Program-made: the position numbers and the translations under genes
The notes under the pieces: generated by a model
The model's database searches: none
The model's input: only the letters and a program-made list of their open reading frames with translations
Told to the model about the DNA's origin: nothing
Part shown: positions 10,855 to 22,003 of the stretch, piece after piece
Position numbering within the stretch: the first letter of the stretch is position 1
Layout of the letters: each line of letters begins with the position of its first letter
DNA from: Arachis hypogaea
Lineage: Eukaryota; Streptophyta; Magnoliopsida; Fabales; Fabaceae
Direction: 5' to 3'
Assembly (NCBI RefSeq): GCF_003086295.3
Contig: NC_092045.1
Span: 24,742,890-24,806,889, forward strand
Length of the DNA: 64,000 nt

Positions 10855-11850
10855 AGAAATTTTGAGTGGGAGACACGGGGGATAAGTTTACTTTCGTGAA
10901 CCAAAACCTCCCCCACGAGCTGAAAGAGCCTTTCATTGAGACAATCAGAGCAAACGGGGACCTATTCGCCTGGAACCCAGCCCACATGCTAGGAGTAGAC
11001 CCTGCTTTCATGTCACATCGGTTAGCCATAAAACCAGATACCAAGCCGGTAGCACAATGGCAAAGGAAGATGTCGCCAGATATGGCAAACGAGGTGGCCA
11101 AATAGACGGCTAGCCTCTTAAAAGCCAGCTTTATAAGGGAACTGGAATACTCAACGTGGATTTGTAATGTGGTCCTCGTCAAGAAAGCTAACAGGAAGTG
11201 GAGAATGTGTATAGATTACTCAGATCTCAACAAAGCATGCCCAAAGAACTCTTTCCCTCTCCTCAATATCGATGCCCTGGTAGACGCGGCCCCGGGGTAC
11301 CGATTTTTAAGCTTAATGGATGCATATTCGGTATATAACTATATCCCGATGCACCGCCCAGATGAGGAAAAAAATGGAATTCATCACACCGACGGGGACT
11401 TATTGCTATAGAGTGTTGCCCTTTGGACTGAAAAACGCAGGAGCAACCTATCAAAGGTTAATGAACAAGGTCTTCAAGGATCATATCAGCAATATAGTAG
11501 AAGTATACATGGATGACATATTGTTTAAAACTGCCGAGCTGAGTAGTTTGGTCTCTGACCTTGAGATTGTGTTCAGGTCTTTAAGGAAGCACAATATGAG
11601 GCTCAACCTATCAAGTGTGCCTTCGCCATGAAAGCCAAAAAATTTCTGGGCTTTATGATAACACAAAGGGGAGTAAAAGCCAACCTAGACAAGTGCAAAG
11701 CCATCCTCCGAATGTCAAATGCTAGATGCGTCAAAGACGTCCGAAGGCTAGCGAGGAGGCTTACGACTTTATCTTCATTCCTCGGTGCTTTGGCAGCAAA
11801 AGCCCTTCCCTTTTTTAACCTGATAAAGAAAAGGATTGCATTTGAATAGA
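10855..11850 (+). pseudogene. pol: Element B reverse transcriptase
   Basis: RT motifs appear in order: WRMCIDYSDLNKACPKNSFPL (near 11200), FLSLMDAYSVYN, a frameshift near 11365, CYRVLPFGLKNAGATYQRLM and the catalytic box YMDDI (11506-11517). The thumb follows, in another frame, from 11628 (KFLGFMITQRGVKANLDKC). Stops include TAG at 11103 and TAG at 11847. NKACPKN and YMDD are typical of the Tat lineage. Confidence 0.87.
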
Positions 11851-12700
11851 CCCCAGTCTGTGAAGAGGTCTTTAATCACTTCAAAAAGGTCATGTCGGAA
11901 CCACCGGTAATCGGGAAGCCAAAAGAAGGAGAAGCCATGTACCTTTACCTAGTTGTGACAGAGGAGGCCATGGCGGCCGTTCTAGCCCGGGAGGAAGACA
12001 AACTCTAGCAACTAGTGTGCTTCATTAGTAAGGTGCTCTAGGTGGCGAAGCTTAAGTACACCAAGTTGGAAAAGTTGGCCTATGCTTTATTAATCTCCTC
12101 CTGGAGATTAAGACAGTACTTCCAAGGTCACTTGATCAAGTTGAGAACCGACCAAGCCATTCGCCAGATCTTACAGAAACCCGATGTAGCGGGCCGTATG
12201 ATGGCTTAGGCGATAGAGTTATCCTAGTATGACATCCAATACGAACCTCAAAATGCAATCAAGGCTCAGCTAATGGCAGATTTCTTGGTAGAAGTAACTG
12301 GGGATTCTCTAGAAAACTTGGGCATACGATGGAAGCTTCATGTTGACAGAGCATCCAACCAGGCATCCGGGGGAGTTGGGATCATTCTGGAAAGCTCAGA
12401 AGGTTTGACTTATGAACAGTCAATTAAATTCGAGTTCTCGGTCTCTAATAATCAGGCAAAGTACGGGGCCTTAATAGGGTGCTTGATCTTAACCAAAGAA
12501 GTTAGAGCAGCAAAGGTGGAAGTCAATAGCGATTCCTAGGTCATGATGCCTCAGGTAAATGGGACCTACCAAGCTAGAGATCCTTTGTTGAAAAAATACT
12601 TGGAAAGGACAAAAAAGTTGTGCAAGGATTTCGAGGAAGTGGTGATCCAGCATGTACCCAGAGAGAGGAACACTATAGCCAAACCTCCCATCAAAGCTGG
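11851..12700 (+). pseudogene. pol: Element B RNase H domains (gypsy type plus second Tat-specific type)
   Basis: The first, gypsy-type RNase H (about 11930-12200) is recognisable only in fragments (AMAAVLARE, YALLISSWRLRQYF) and has several TAGs. The second (12273-12539) reads WKLHVDRASNQ, GGVGIILE, VSNNQAKYGALIG and VNSDS, with a TAG at the following Gln. A second, archaeal-like RNase H is a known mark of the Tat lineage. The start of this domain usually reads VDGAS; here Gly is Arg. Confidence 0.8.
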
Positions 12701-13927
12701 CAAGCACCAAACCTGGGATGGGAGACCGATCTTTAATCCAGGGCCTGGTGAAGGAGCCTTCAATTACTCTTTGCATGACCCAAGTTCCGAGCCAGCCTTC
12801 ATGGATAAACCCAATCCAATGCTTTCTCGAAGATGGAACACTTCCCGTAGAAGAAAGGGAAGCCAGAGCAATAACGAGAGAAGCGTCCATGTACGTGGTA
12901 AACCACATTTTAAGCGAAGTCCATGAAGGATGTTGTGGTCACCACATCGGAGGGAAGACACTGGCTAGGAGGCTCGTCAGAACGTGGTACTACTGGCCCT
13001 CCATGATGGCGGACGCCCAAGAATTCGTAAAGAAATGCCAAGAGAATGCAAACTTCTACAAGGCCTCAGCGGAGGAGTTAAGTTCCATGTTGGCTTCTCG
13101 ATCATTTTCTCAGTGGGAAGTAGATCTTTTGGGCCCATTCCTGATAGCCCCGGGGCAGGTTAAGTATCTTATAGTGGCCATCAATTACTACACTAAATGG
13201 ATGGAAGCAAAGCTGTTAGCCAGCATATCATCAGTAAATTTTCAGAAGCTCTTGTGGAGACAAGTAATCACCAGGTTCAGAATCCTAGAGATCGTGGTAT
13301 CGGATAATGGGACACAGTTCTCTGACATGAAATTCGGATAGTTCTTATCCAGGTTGGTGATGAAATAAAAGTTTTTGTTAGTAGAGCAACCCTAGAGTAA
13401 TGGTCAAGCAGAGGTGGCGAACAAGGTTATCCTCAATGGATTAAAAAAGCAACTTGATCAGCGAAAGTGCTCTTGGGCAGACGAGCTGACTTCAATCTTA
13501 TGGTCTTATAGGAAAACACCACAATCCTCCACTAGGAAAAACATCGTTCTGGCTAACTTATGGGGGGGATGCGCTCATTCCCGTGAAAATTGGAGAATCG
13601 AGCCCAAAGCTACTTCTTGGCGGTGGTGCCGAAGCAGTTGAAAAAGACTTGATTGATGAGACGAGGAAGATGGCCCACTTATCGGAAGCTTCTCTAAAAT
13701 AGAGGATAGCTCTACATTACAATAGCAAAGTATTGAATAGAATCTTCGAAGAAGGGGATTTGGTGCTATGGCGCAACGATATCGGTCTGCCGACCCTAGG
13801 AAAAGGTAAACTAGCGGCTAACTGGGAAGGCCCGTACAGAGTAAAAGAAGTCCTCGGGAAAGGCACATATAAGCTAGAACAGTTGGATGGGAACGATATC
13901 CTGAGAACATGGAATGTGGAAATTTGA
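12701..13927 (+). pseudogene. pol: Element B integrase and C-terminal domain
   Basis: Three frames cover the domain: 12718-13341, 13414-13641 and 13733-13927. The zinc-binding part shows GHHIGGKTLARRL and YYWPSM, but the Cys pair is damaged (KKCQENAN). The catalytic Asp residues are present in WEVDLLGPF and VVSDNGTQFSD. The Glu segment is next to a TAG (NGQAEVANKV at about 13410). The last part (DLVLWRND, GKLAANWEGPYRV, GTYKLEQLDG) is the usual C-terminal end of Tat integrases. TGG-to-TAG and CAG-to-TAG stops dominate. Confidence 0.85.
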
Positions 13928-14533
13928 AGAGGTTATACTTCTGATAGGCAACTTCCCGGACGGATGGTTTTTTCTCTATACTTTTTATTTCAATTGTCAT
14001 TCTTTTACTTTACCACTCCTGTATTGAATGCCTTTTCTTTTAAATGTTATGTTCATACTTATGCTTTCTTATTAAAAAATCTTTTAAATTTCAATGTGAG
14101 AGGCACTTTTCCCCTACCCTCCATACGAGGTTACGGTAAGGGGTTTTGACGAGGCCTACTATTAGTATCTAATTTACGTCATTTTCAAAGTTGGTTCGAA
14201 TTGATCACTATTTTAGCAGCAACTGGGGACTAATCACCCCGGGAGCAAAAGCAAGTACAACTAACAGATATCCAACGCATAGCGGCTTACGACCTAATAG
14301 CCAAGTAAGGAAGCGACAAGTAAAATAGTCAAAACATTCTGAATGAAAACGGTTTAAAGAGAAAAGGTACTACGTCGGCCCATTAATGATCTAAGGTCAA
14401 TAACACCATGAGTCACGATGACTTTTCAACCATGATAAAAGCAAAATAATTTCAAGGTTACAAGTCAGGGGTACCACATCGGTCAATTAAAGTCAAATAC
14501 AAAGTTACAAACCATTTTTAATAGAAAAACGCC
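13928..14533 (+). other. Element B spacer between pol and antisense ORF
   Basis: No gene is seen. The spacer holds two imperfect copies of a motif like GGTACTACGTCGGCCCATTAA (near 14366) and GGTACCACATCGGTCAATTAA (near 14470). It is the same position where element H has a 105-bp tandem repeat, whose units contain similar GTCGGCCC boxes. Confidence 0.55.
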
Positions 14534-15361
14534 TCACAGTTTCGAGATATTCACAATCTTCCTATCTTGCACCATCTTGAAGACCCCAATCGGTGAAATG
14601 TCAAGGTCAGGAGCAAGGACCAAGATCTGAGCTTTAATCCTCTCCTCGGTATCTTTGACAACCTTCCGAGCATCTTTCACAACTTTCATATTTTTCTTAT
14701 TTAGAGCGAGGGCTTCTTTCTTGGCAACCTCGGCTGACCTCGTGGCGTCGGCAACTTTCTCCTTCAGCTCCTTAACCTTCCCCTCTAGCTCTTTCACTTT
14801 TGCCTCCGCAGTCATGGCTTCACCTCGACTATTTGCTCTGCTTCGGCAAGGCGGGTCTTGAGCAATCCTCCTGAGCCTTTAACTAGGCAATATCTCTTTG
14901 GTTAGTCCTAAGTTTACCCTCAGCAAGTTGGTTTTGGGCCAGCACAGGTTCCACTTTTCTCGTGATAGTGGCTGCTCGGAGGAGGATGCAATAGGTCCAC
15001 CTCGCCTAACCGGCGAGGTCCTCATCCCGGAAGAACTCGTCCGTACCGGGGAGAGGCTGGGTGTCGATGAAATGACCAGCGTCAAAATTTCTTCCGGTGA
15101 TGGTCAGGGTCTTGCTAGAGCCAAAGTTTGTTTTTCTTTTCATCGGACTGGAGGTGATGATCAACTCATGATCATCTCTCTCATTCTCAATCCCCACTTG
15201 ACCCTGGTCAGGCTCACCTATAGCGAGATTCTCTAGCGGGTTCTCGGGTGGTGCGTCGGTAGAAGGATTCTGTTCATGGTCTTCGCTGACGACCTTAGCA
15301 CTCCCTTCAGTGGTCTCAGGCCCATGCTCTACCAAAGGAGTTGTCGAAATGTCATCGTCAC
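14534..15361 (-). pseudogene. Antisense ORF of element B, exon 2 (main part)
   Basis: The frame runs antisense to gag-pol. The acidic, Ser/Pro-rich part spans 15361-15006 and a charged heptad-rich part (KVKELEGKVKELKEKVAD) spans 14815-14534, which should form a coiled coil. Stops and frameshifts lie between. Its first codons lie at 36919-36859, beyond element E: E inserted inside this exon, and its 5-bp duplication keeps the frame continuous when E is ignored. Additional antisense ORFs between pol and the 3' LTR are known in plant Tat elements; their function is not established. The equivalent in element H carries a putative gypsy-type transposon domain upstream. Confidence 0.75.
15357..15361 (+). 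repeat. Target-site duplication of E, left (GTCAC)
   Basis: GTCAC precedes the E 5' LTR and is repeated exactly at 36854-36858 after its 3' LTR. Confidence 0.93.
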
Positions 15362-15704
15362 TCATGAGCGGATAATTTATACGCTTTTTGGCATTTGTTT
15401 GTATGTTTTAGTTAGTTTTTAGTTAAAATTCACTTTTCTGGACTTTACTATGAGTTTGTGTGTTTTTCTATGATTTTAGGTATTTTCTGGCTGAAATTGA
15501 GGGACCTGAGCAAAAATCTGATTCAGAGGCTGAAAAGGACTGCAGATGCTGTTGGATTCTGACCTCCATGCACTCGAAGTAGATTTTCTAGAGCTACAGA
15601 AGCCCAATTGCCGCGCTCTCAACGGCGTTGGAAAGTAGACATCCTGGGCTTTCCAGAAATATATAATAGTCCATACTTTGCTCGAGATTTGATGGCCCAA
15701 ACTG

Positions 15705-15810
15705 GCGTTCCAAATTAGCTCAAAACTGCCCGGCGTTAAACGCCGGAACTGGCATAAGAATGGGAGTTAAACGCCCAAACTGGCACAAAAGCTGGCGTTT
15801 AACTCCAAGA
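15705..15810. repeat. U3 palindromes of element E
   Basis: CCGGCGTTAAACGCCGG (near 15730) is a perfect hairpin. GGAGTTAAACGCC (15763-15775) and GGCGTTTAACTCC (15794-15806) form a perfect 13-bp inverted repeat with an 18-bp spacer. The pattern is repeated in the 3' LTR (about 35560-35640). The block lies about 110 bp upstream of the probable TATA region near 15925. Confidence 0.88.
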
Positions 15811-15954
15811 GAAGTCTCTACACGAAAATGCTTCAGTGCTCAGCCCAAGCACACACCAAGTGGGCCCGGAAGTGGATTTTTATGTCATTTACTCATTTCT
15901 GTAAACCCTAGGCTACTAGTTCTCTACAAATAGGACCTTTTGCTACTGTATTTT

Positions 15955-16057
15955 GATCTTTTGATCATTTTCGATCTTAGGATCATCTTTTGATCACTTT
16001 AGATCTTAGATCAGATTGGGGTAGCTATCTTTGATCAGTTTTATGCTATCTTAGATC
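15955..16057. repeat. GATC cluster in the E LTR
   Basis: Nine GATC tetramers occur in 103 bp (starts near 15955, 15963, 15973, 15981, 15992, 16002, 16009, 16033 and 16054), and again in the 3' LTR near 35788-35890. It lies downstream of the likely TATA, probably in the transcribed leader. It is absent from the D LTR. Confidence 0.7.
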
Positions 16058-16985
16058 ATGGGGCTGGCCATTCGGCCATGCATAGACCTTGTTCTTATGT
16101 ATTTTCAACGGTGGAGTTTCTACACATCATAGATTAAGGTGTGGAGCTCTACTGTACCTCGATTATTAATGCAATTACTATTGTTCTTCTATTCAATTCA
16201 GCTTATTCTTGTTCTATGATATTCATTTGCACCCAAGAACATGATGAATGTGATGATTATGTGACACTCATCATCATTCTCACTTATGAACGAGTGCCTG
16301 ACAACCACTTCTGTTCTACAAGCAAATAAGCCTTGAATGTTTATCTCTTGGATCCCTTGATCAGAATCTTCGTGGTATAAGCTAGAATTGATGGCGGCAT
16401 TCACGAGAATCCGGAAGGTCTAAACCTTGTCTGTGGTATTTTGAGTAGGATTCAATGATTGAATGACTGTGACGAGCTTCAAACTCCTGAAGGCTGGGCG
16501 TTAGTGACAGACGCAAAAGAATCACTGGATTCTATTCCAACCTGATTGAGAACCGACAGATGATTAGCCGTGCCGTGACAGGGTGCGTAGAACATTTTCA
16601 CTGAGAGGATGGGAGGTAGCCACTGACAACGGTGAAACCCTACATACAGCTTGCCATGGAAAGGAGTAAGAAAGATTGGATGAAGACAGTAGGAAAGCAG
16701 AGAGACGGAAGGGACAAAGCATCTCCATTCGCTTATCTGAAATTCTCACCAATGAATTACATAAGTATCTCTATCTTTATGCTTTATTCATATATCATCC
16801 ATAACCATTTGAATCTGCCTGACTAAGATTTACAAGGTGACCATAGCTTGCTTCATACCAACAATCTCCGTGGGATCGACCCTTACTCGCGTAAGGTTTA
16901 TTACTTGGACGACCCAGTGCACTTGCTGGTTAGTTGTGCGAAGTTGTGATAAAAAGTTGAGATTGCAATTGAGCGTACCATGTTG

Positions 16986-16990
16986 ATGGC
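16986..16990 (+). repeat. Target-site duplication of D, left (ATGGC)
   Basis: ATGGC occurs here and again at 28598-28602. The flanks joined across D match the uninterrupted E 3' LTR at about 36822-36830. Confidence 0.95.
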
Positions 16991-18521
16991 TGGTGCACGA
17001 AATTGCAATCACACTTTTGCAACTCCGCACAACTAACCAGCAAGTGTACTGGGTCGTCCAAGTAATACCTTGCGTGAGCAAGGGTCGATCCCACAGAGAT
17101 TGTCGGCTTGAAGCAAGCTATGGTTATCTTGTAAATCTTAGTCAGGATATCAGAAATTATCAGGATTGATTGTGAAAAGCAAAAGAACATGAAATGATTA
17201 CTTGTTTTGCAGTAATGGAGAATAGGTTGAGGTTTGGAGATGCTCCATCTTCTGAATCTCTGCTTTCCCACTGTCTTCTTCTTCAAACACGCAAGTCTCC
17301 TTCCATGGCAAGCTGTATGTAGGGTTTCACCGTTGTCAATGGCTACCTCCCATCCTCTCAGTGAAAGCGATTGCATATGCTCTGTCACAGCATAGCGGAA
17401 TTCATCTGTCGGTTCTCAATCAGGCCGGAATAGAATCCAGTGATTCTTTTGCGTCTGTCACTAACGCCCCGCCTTCAGGAGTTTGAAGCACGTCACAGTC
17501 ATTCAATCATTGAATCCTACTCAGAATACCACAGACAAGGTTTAGACCTTCCGGATTCTCTTGAATGCCGCCATCAATTCTAGCTTATACCACGAAGATT
17601 CCGGTTAAAGAACCCAAGAGATAACTACTTAATCTAAGGTAGAACGGAGGTGGTTGTCAGGCACACGTTCATAGTTGAGAATGATGATGATTGTCACGGA
17701 TCATCACATTCATCCGGATTAAGAACAAGTATTATCTTAGAATGGAAGCAAGCATGATTGAATGAGAAACAGTAGTAATTGCATTAATCCATCAAGACAC
17801 AGCAGAGCTCCTCACCCCCAACCATGGGGTTTAGAGACTCATGCCATGGAAAGTACACAAAGAAAGGTGTAAAGTGTCATGAGGTCATAAGGTCATGATA
17901 CAATGTCAAAAGATCCTATTAATAGTAAACTAGTAGCCTAGGGTGTACAGAAATGAGTAAATGACGTAAAAATCCACTTCTGGGTCCACTTGGTGTGTGC
18001 TTGGGCTGAGCAATGAAGCAATTTCGTGTAGAGACCTTTTCTGGAGTTAAACGCCAGCTTTTATGCCAGTTTGGGCGTTTAACTCCAAATTTTATGCCAG
18101 TTCCGGCGTTTAACGCTGGAATTTCTGAGGCTGTTTTGCCACGCCAGTTTGGGCCATCAAATCTTGGGCAAAGTATGGACTATCATATATTGCTGGAAAG
18201 CCCAGGATGTCTAATTTCAAATGCCGTTGAGAGCGCGCCAATTGGGCTTCTGTAGCTCCAGAAAATCCGCTTCGAGTGCAGGGAGGTCAGAATCCAACAG
18301 CATCTGCAGTCCTTTTTGGTCTCGGAATCAGATTTTTGCTCAGAACCCTCAATTTCAGCCAGAAAATACCTGAAATCACAGAAAAACACACAAACTCATA
18401 GTAAAGTCCAGAAAAGTGAATTTTAGCTAAAAACTAATAAAAATATACTAAAAACTAACTAGATCATACTAAAAACATACTAAAAACAATGCCAAAAAGC
18501 ATACAAATTATCCGCTCATCA
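16991..18521 (-). repeat. 3' LTR of element D (1531 bp)
   Basis: Minus-strand TGATGAGCGG (18521) to TGCACCA (16991). It is near-identical to 27067-28597; differences seen include 17475, 17846, the pair of changes near 18147-18160, three near 18212-18230 and one near 18341. U3 palindromes lie at about 18040-18120. A TATA-like TATTAATAGG is on the minus strand near 17920. Confidence 0.96.
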
Positions 18522-18559
18522 CAACACCAAACTTAAATTGTTGCTTGTCCCCAAGCAAC
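18522..18559 (-). promoter_or_regulatory. Hairpin plus AAGTTTGGTGTTG box at the D 3' LTR boundary
   Basis: On the minus strand an 8-bp perfect stem GTTGCTTG/CAAGCAAC (18559-18552 and 18547-18540) closes a GGGA loop. It is followed by AATTTAAGTTTGGTGTTG directly abutting the LTR start. This is where the polypurine tract that primes plus-strand DNA should be, yet the box is not purine-rich. The same arrangement occurs in E and G and is repeated upstream of ORF2. Confidence 0.85.
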
Positions 18560-19491
18560 TGAAAATCAAAATAGGATAAAAAGAAGAGAATATACTATAG
18601 ACTCCAAAATATCAAGGAAACATAGCTCCAATTAGATGAGCGGGACTAGTAGCTTTTTGCCTCCGAACAGTTTTGGCATCTCACTCTATCCTTTGAGGTT
18701 CAGAATGATTGGCATCTATAAGAACTCAGAACTCAGATAGTGTTATTGATTCTCTTAGTTGAGCATAATGATTCTTGAACATAGCTAGTGTATGAGTCTT
18801 GGCTGTGGCCCAAAGCACTCTGTCTTCCAGTATTACCACCGGATACATTCATGCCACAGACACATAATTGGGTGAACCTTTTCAGATTGTGACTCAGCTT
18901 TGCTAAAGTCCCCAATTAGAGGTGTCCAGGGTTCTTAAGCACACTCTTGTTGCCTTGAATCACAACTTTATTTCTTTCTTTTTCTTTTTCTTTTCTTCTT
19001 CTCTTTTCTTTTTTTTTCGAATTTTTTTTTTGTATCCACTGCTTTTTCTTGCTTCAAGAATCAGTCTAATGATTTTTAGATCCTCAATAACAGTTCTCTT
19101 TTTCCTCCCTCTTTCAAGAGCCAACAATTTTTTTAACATTCTCAAAACAACAAATTCAAGAGACATATGCACTGTTCAAGCATTCATTCAGAAAGCAAAA
19201 AGTATTGTCACCACATCAAACTAATTCAACTAGTTTCAATGATAAATTTTGAAATCCTGTACTTCTTGTTCTTTTGTGATTAAAGCATTTTTCATTTAAG
19301 AGAGGTGATGGATTCATAGGACATTCATATCTTTAAGGCATAAAATTTCAATTTTATTAATTATGAATTAAAACAAGACTCAAAAAAATAGATATAAGAT
19401 GAAACTAAAAAAAACGAAAAATAAAAACAAAACAAAGGAAAAAAACGCAAACATAGGCTCCTAATGATAGAGGTTTTCACAGAGTTAGGAC
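18560..19491 (-). other. Element D 3' region with internal purine tract
   Basis: No gene is seen. The minus strand carries a long purine run (complement of 18968-19018). Matching text lies in E at 34265-35133, including the purine run at about 34660-34730. Frames in this stretch are low-complexity shadows. Confidence 0.7.
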
Positions 19492-20604
19492 TCAACAACC
19501 TTGATATTGAGAAGTGGATGCTCCCTCAGCTTGAGAGGAGAACTTTTGGCGTTTCAATTCTTGGAGTTCACTCCCCTGCTTCTCTTGTTCCTTTAGCAAT
19601 TTGCAGAGCATGCAGTTCTGATTCTACTGTTCTTCCTTCAGTTGCTCCATAGTCTCTTGCAACTTGGTAATAGATGCTTCCAGGCTGGTCCAGTAGTCAA
19701 TTCTTGGGAATTCAGGGAGGAATTCCTGCGCCCTCCTCTTGATAGAGTTGTCTTGCACTTGTCCTTCCATTGACTTCTTGGTGATTGGGTGTTCAATGGG
19801 TATGAACTCATCTACTCCCATCTTCACCCCAGCCTCTTTACAGAGCAAGGAGATCAAGCTTGGGTACGCCAATTTGGCTTCAGTGGAATTCTTATTTGCA
19901 ATTGTGTAGATCTCACAAGCAATCACATGATGAACCTCCACTTCTTTTCCAAGCATAATGCAATGAATCATCACTGCTCTCTTGATGGTGACCTCAGAAC
20001 GGTTGCTAGTGGGCAATATGGAACGCCCAATAAAGTCTAGCCACCCTCTTGCAATTGGCTTGAGGTCTCTCCTCTTGAGTTGGTTTGGGACACCCTTTGA
20101 ATTGGTTATCCACTTAGTCCCAGGGAGGCATATGTCCTCTAGAACTTGATCCAACCCTTTATCTACTCTCACCATCCTCCTATTGAAGGAGTCAGGATCA
20201 TCTTGCAGTTGAGGTAGTTTGAAGATTTCTCTTATTTTGTCCAGATGGAAGTACATAACTTTCCCTCTGACCATGGTTCTGTAGGTATGGTAAGCAGTTC
20301 CAGTCATTCTCTGCTTATCTGTTAGCCACAGATTAGAGTAGAATTCCTGAACCATGTTCCTTCCAACCTTTATTTCAGGATTGGTCAGAACTTCCCATCC
20401 TCTGTTTCGAATTTGCTCTTGGATCTCCGGATATTCATCTTCTTTCAGATCAAATTTAACTTCCGGGATCACTGACCTCAGACCCATTATTTTGTGATAA
20501 TGGTCCTCATGTTCTTTGGTTAAGAACTTCTCTTGATTCCAAAGATTCTTTGGAGTAGTCTCTTTCCTTCCTCTTGAGTTGGTTTGTTTTCCCTTAGGAG
20601 CCAT
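19492..20604 (-). pseudogene. Element D second ORF (putative plant transposon protein family), one nonsense codon
   Basis: I choose the ATG at 20604-20602 (MAPKGKQT) because the leader box ends just upstream and E starts its homologous ORF with MASKAG. The frame is open to a TAG at about 19624-19626 and then continues in frame to TGA at 19492-19494. Conserved blocks shared with E are IPEVKFDLKEDEYPEI, RGWEVLTNP, MVRGKVMYF and LKPIARGWLDFI followed by PTSNRSEVTI. The tail is charged and should form a coiled coil. By memory it fits the Pfam family annotated as putative plant transposon protein. It occupies the place where Athila elements may have an env-like ORF, but I see no signal peptide or membrane segment. 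Its function is unknown. Confidence 0.75.
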
Positions 20605-20642
20605 GATCTTGATGAATCTTGGCTTAGTGATCACGGAAAAGC

Positions 20643-20680
20643 ACACCAAACTTAGAGGTTTTGCTTGTCCTCAAGCAAAA
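20643..20680 (-). promoter_or_regulatory. Hairpin plus AAGTTTGGTGTG box upstream of D ORF2
   Basis: On the minus strand TTTTGCTTG (20680-20672), loop AGGA, CAAGCAAAA (20667-20659), a perfect 9-bp stem, then CCTCTAAGTTTGGTGTGC. It lies 39 bases before the ORF2 start and is the internal counterpart of 18522-18559. Confidence 0.85.
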
Positions 20681-21024
20681 AGAGAAGAAAGAGGAGAAGA
20701 GAGAGAGAAGAGGAAGAGGAAATTCGAATGGTGTGGTGGAAAGAGGAAGCCAAACACGAATTTATAAGGTGAGGGGGAGAGTTTTTTCGAAAAAAAAGAG
20801 AGATTTGAAAGGAGATTTGAGAAGATATGGAAAGAAATTGAGAAAAGGGTGAGTTTTTGAAGAAGATTTGGGATTAATTTGAAATAGATTTGAAGAATGG
20901 TTTTGATTTGTGAAGATTTGAAGGTGAATGATGAAAGGTTGAAGTGCATTTATGTAGAAGAGTATGGGTAAAAAGAGGAAAGTTTGAAAAAATTTGAGTT
21001 GAAAACAAAAATGTGGTTCCCCCA

Positions 21025-21335
21025 CCTTTCTGGCGTTAAACGCCCAGAATGGCACTCATTCTGGCGTTTAACCCCCATATGGCACCCCTTTTGGGCGTTT
21101 AACGCCCAGCCAGGTGCCCTGGCTGGCGTTAAACGCCAGAAAACCTTCATTACTGGGCGTTTTTCAAAACGCCCAGGATGCTGCACACCTGGCGTTAAAC
21201 GCCCAGAATGGTGCCCATTCTGGCGTTTAACGCCCAAAATGGTACCATTCCTGGCGTTAAACGCCCAGAATGGTACCCATTCTGGCGTTTAACGCCCAAG
21301 ATGCCCCTTACTGGCGTTTTTTCGCCAGTAAGCTC
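21025..21335. repeat. Array of about ten GGCGTTAAACGCC hairpins in D between pol and ORF2
   Basis: Near-palindromic 13-mers (GGCGTTAAACGCC or GGCGTTTAACGCC) recur every 25-35 bp. They are separated by variants of CAGAATGGTRCCCATTCTGG, itself partly self-complementary. One has a longer arm pair (ACTGGGCGTTTTTC then AAAACGCCCAGG, near 21153). The strands alternate, so long fold-back structures are possible. The overlapping frames on both strands are shadows. E has an array at the same relative place. Confidence 0.9.
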
Positions 21336-21493
21336 ATTTTCTCTGCTTTTTGAGCTGAATCCTTCTGTAACTCTGTGAATTCCTTCATTTTTGATACTTG
21401 CCTCTGTAAGAACAATTCTTATAACCTCCTAATGACTGGGTTGCCTCCCAGCAAGCGCTTCTTTACTGTCTTTAGCTGGACCTTCACTGAGAA

Positions 21494-22003
21494 TTACTCA
21501 AGTCTCAGTTTTGAGCATTCCTGCTCAAAATTTCCTTCAAGATAATGCTTGATTCTCTGTCCATTAACAATGAACTTTTTATCAGAATCAATATCCTGAA
21601 GCTCAACATATCCATATGGTGACACTCCTGTAATCACATACGGACCCCTCCAACGGGATTTGAGTTTTCCTGGAAACAGTCTGAGCCTAGAGTTGAACAG
21701 CAGAACTTTTTGTCCTGGCTCAAAGACTCTGGTTGACAACTTCTTGTCATGCCATTTCTTTGCCTTTTCCTTATAAATTTTTGCATTTTCAAAGGCATTG
21801 AGTCTGAACTCTTCTAGCTCATTTAGCTGGAGCAGTCTTTTTTCACCAGCTAACTGTGCATCCATGTTTAGGAATCTGGTTGCCCAGTAGGCTTTATGTT
21901 CCAGTTCCACAGGCAAATGACAGGCCTTCCCATACACCAGTTGGTATGGAGAGGTTCCTATAGGAGTCTTGAATGCTGTTCTGTATGCCCACAGAGCATC
22001 ATC
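21494..22003 (-). pseudogene. pol: Element D integrase C-terminal part
   Basis: It continues in the same frame after a TAG at 22004-22006 (SLDD expected from A, which reads TTG there). It covers [30 protein letters not shown] and the C-terminal domain with [26 protein letters not shown] text. This region binds DNA and completes the integrase. It is intact except for the stop that separates it from the core. Confidence 0.9.

Larger units (their letters stand above)
8850..15361 (+). mobile_element. Element B: Tat-lineage retrotransposon, left part
   Basis: The order is a gag remnant (5' end cut by element A), protease, RT, RNase H, a second RNase H, integrase, spacer and an antisense ORF. It continues at 36859 after element E. 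Tat-lineage assignment rests on NKACPKNSFPL in RT, an extra RNase H starting LHVDRASNQ, and the antisense ORF before the 3' LTR. Almost all coding frames are interrupted, mostly by TAG or TAA at former Gln or Trp codons, showing long decay under methylation. The 5' LTR lies to the left, outside the window. Confidence 0.88.
15362..16990 (+). repeat. 5' LTR of element E (main part; last 30 bp at 28603-28632)
   Basis: It aligns with 35172-36853. Differences include an internal deletion of about 23 bp near 15405 and dozens of substitutions, so E is older than D. The first bases are TC instead of the TG seen at 35172. U3 palindromes lie at 15700-15810, including a perfect 13-bp inverted repeat. 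A cluster of nine GATC sites spans 15955-16057. D inserted 30 bp before the LTR end. Confidence 0.93.

Noticed and set aside
17000..17388. Minus-strand 152-codon ORF in the D LTR (and 27036-27464)
   Set aside because: Lies wholly in the LTR, has no family motif, and reads through the R/U5 region; not a gene.
19492..20604. Host gene for a plant nuclear protein
   Set aside because: The same ORF occurs at the same place in E, between the same boxes, so it belongs to the elements.
21025..21335. CRISPR-like array (regularly spaced near-palindromic repeats)
   Set aside because: Repeats alternate in orientation, spacers are themselves repeated, and the setting is a plant retrotransposon.
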